A stretch of DNA of 14,432 nucleotides from Desulfobulbaceae bacterium (GTDB lineage: Bacteria; Desulfobacterota; Desulfobulbia; Desulfobulbales; SURF-16), in assembly GCA_024763115.1 (NCBI GenBank), contig JANTGB010000020.1:1-14432 (forward strand). The letters run 5' to 3'. Both the position numbers and the translations under genes were made by a program. The notes beneath the pieces were generated by a model. The model worked only from the letters and a program-made list of their open reading frames with translations, searched no databases and was not told the DNA's origin. Every line of letters begins with the position of its first letter. Position 1 is the stretch's first letter. Positions 13,495 to 14,432 of the stretch are shown in pieces.

Positions 13495-14432
13495 ATGCTT
13501 AAGAAGATTTCCACCCTTGCCCTGGCAGGTCTACTGGCGCTGCCTGTTGCCGCTTCGGCCGCCTCGAGCAGTGATCTGGCCGCCAAGGTAGATAAGCTGA
13601 CCAGGGAACTGGCCCAGTTAAAGGCCCAGATGGAAACCATGAAGGAAGACCAGGAAGACTTTGCCGATGAAATTGAAGAAAAATCCGAGGGCTGGGATCT
13701 GGCCTCACGGTTTAAGTTCTATGGCGATTTTCGGGCCCGGATGGATTATTACAATGCTGATTTGCAAACAACACCGTTGAATATGCAAAATTGGCAGTCA
13801 TATACATCAACTCAATTATTTAATGCCACTGGGGGAGTTGGTGGTGCTGCTATTACTGATTCCATTCGTACAGGCTTTGGAACATGGGCTGACTTGATGA
13901 GCAGTAATGCTGCAACTAAACGCACAGCTCAATTCGGCACTTTGCTTAATTTTTACCAAGCTGCCATGGGAGCAGGAACATCTGATACAACATATTGGCA
14001 AGATGATGACGAAGTTGACAGCGATACCCTGTTCACCAATCGTTTCCGCCTGAACATGCGGGTCAAGGCCACTGATAATATCGAGTTCAAGGGCCGCCTG
14101 GCCATGTATAAAAGCTGGGGCACCAATACCCTGCCGCCTAATATTACCCAGTCAAGCTTTCCCTCATTTGACGGGACCAGCAGTCGCGAGCCGGCTGATT
14201 CCACTCTGCGGGTTGACCGGGCCTTTGTCAACTGGAATGGTATCGGCGGTTCAACCATGTGGTTTTCGGTCGGTCGCCGCCCCACCACTGACGGCCCTGC
14301 CTCCCAGCTTCGCATGGGTACGGATGAACGGATGGCTACCCCGGTAGCCTATATGGACTGGCCTTTTGACGGTATTTCCCTGGGCTATGCCTATGCCAAC
14401 CTGTTCGGCATGGAAGGCGTGCCGGGCCGGGT
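13495..14432 (+). CDS. DUF3373-like outer-membrane (porin-type) protein, 3' end outside the window
   Basis: 312 codons are seen and the frame is still open at the window end. A strong Shine-Dalgarno (AAGGAGG, 13481-13487) stands seven bases before ATG, the best in the window, which suggests high expression. A Sec signal peptide ends at about ASA (residue 22). Residues 24-66 form a coiled coil of lysines, glutamates and leucines (LAAKVDKLTRELAQLKAQME), then beta-strand text begins (FKFYGDFRARMDYY). TLRVDRAFVNWNGIGG and VGRRPTTDGPAS, followed by MATPVAYMDWPFDGISLGYAY, are what I know from DUF3373 proteins, which are predicted outer-membrane barrels; their cargo is not known. The segment of about residues 90-175 has different codon use (CAA and ACA) from the rest and is probably a variable surface loop. 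Confidence 0.85.
   Translation, partial: MLKKISTLALAGLLALPVAASAASSSDLAAKVDKLTRELAQLKAQMETMKEDQEDFADEIEEKSEGWDLASRFKFYGDFRARMDYYNADLQTTPLNMQNWQSYTSTQLFNATGGVGGAAITDSIRTGFGTWADLMSSNAATKRTAQFGTLLNFYQAAMGAGTSDTTYWQDDDEVDSDTLFTNRFRLNMRVKATDNIEFKGRLAMYKSWGTNTLPPNITQSSFPSFDGTSSREPADSTLRVDRAFVNWNGIGGSTMWFSVGRRPTTDGPASQLRMGTDERMATPVAYMDWPFDGISLGYAYANLFGMEGVPGR

Overview
The window looks like chromosomal DNA of a Desulfobacterota (former Deltaproteobacteria) bacterium, perhaps of the Desulfobulbales. This is inferred from protein flavour and gene order (ispG-proS-rel, a DUF3373-type outer-membrane protein, a receiver of the kind usually joined to DUF3369, a selenocysteine tRNA), not from a database search. 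Genes are packed in short co-directional runs, and the gaps hold an unusual number of small repeats.

Region 1 (1-2292): a dispersed repeat and an inverted-repeat element precede four overlapping or closely spaced genes for prepilin-like proteins. These are a type IV pilin-like protein and PilV-, PilW- and PilX-like minor pilins, which should form or prime a pilus or pseudopilus. Region 2 (2334-5480): a membrane histidine kinase follows on the same strand. Facing it is a receiver-PAS-GGDEF protein, a likely diguanylate cyclase. Together they may link a signal, c-di-GMP and the pili, but this pairing is inferred from position only.

Region 3 (5481-11200): a repeat-filled gap of about 500 bases leads into ispG (isoprenoid precursor synthesis), proS (prolyl-tRNA synthetase, editing type) and a long RelA/SpoT homologue. 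The Rel protein keeps the synthetase motif RFKD, but its hydrolase HD site is altered. ispG and proS are separated by a 7-base tandem array that overlaps the ispG stop codon and then a 16-unit 8-base array.

Region 4 (11201-12911): a small protein with an anti-sigma-like H-x3-C-x2-C motif and a PEETK repeat tail (minus strand), then selC, the tRNA for selenocysteine (plus strand, own promoter and a hairpin leader), then glyQ (minus strand) without glyS next to it.

Region 5 (12852-14432): a MITE-like inverted-repeat element sits 36 bases upstream of glyQ. It is followed by about 460 bases of non-coding DNA with an inverted repeat, a candidate promoter and a possible structured leader. The window ends inside a gene for a DUF3373-like outer-membrane protein, which carries one segment of strongly different codon use.

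The clearest points of interest are the Rel with a broken hydrolase motif, the mosaic porin segment, the short-period tandem repeats that have entered gene ends and a prepilin leader, and the MITE that has become the immediate upstream region of glyQ. I did not find a convincing wholly new multi-gene system.
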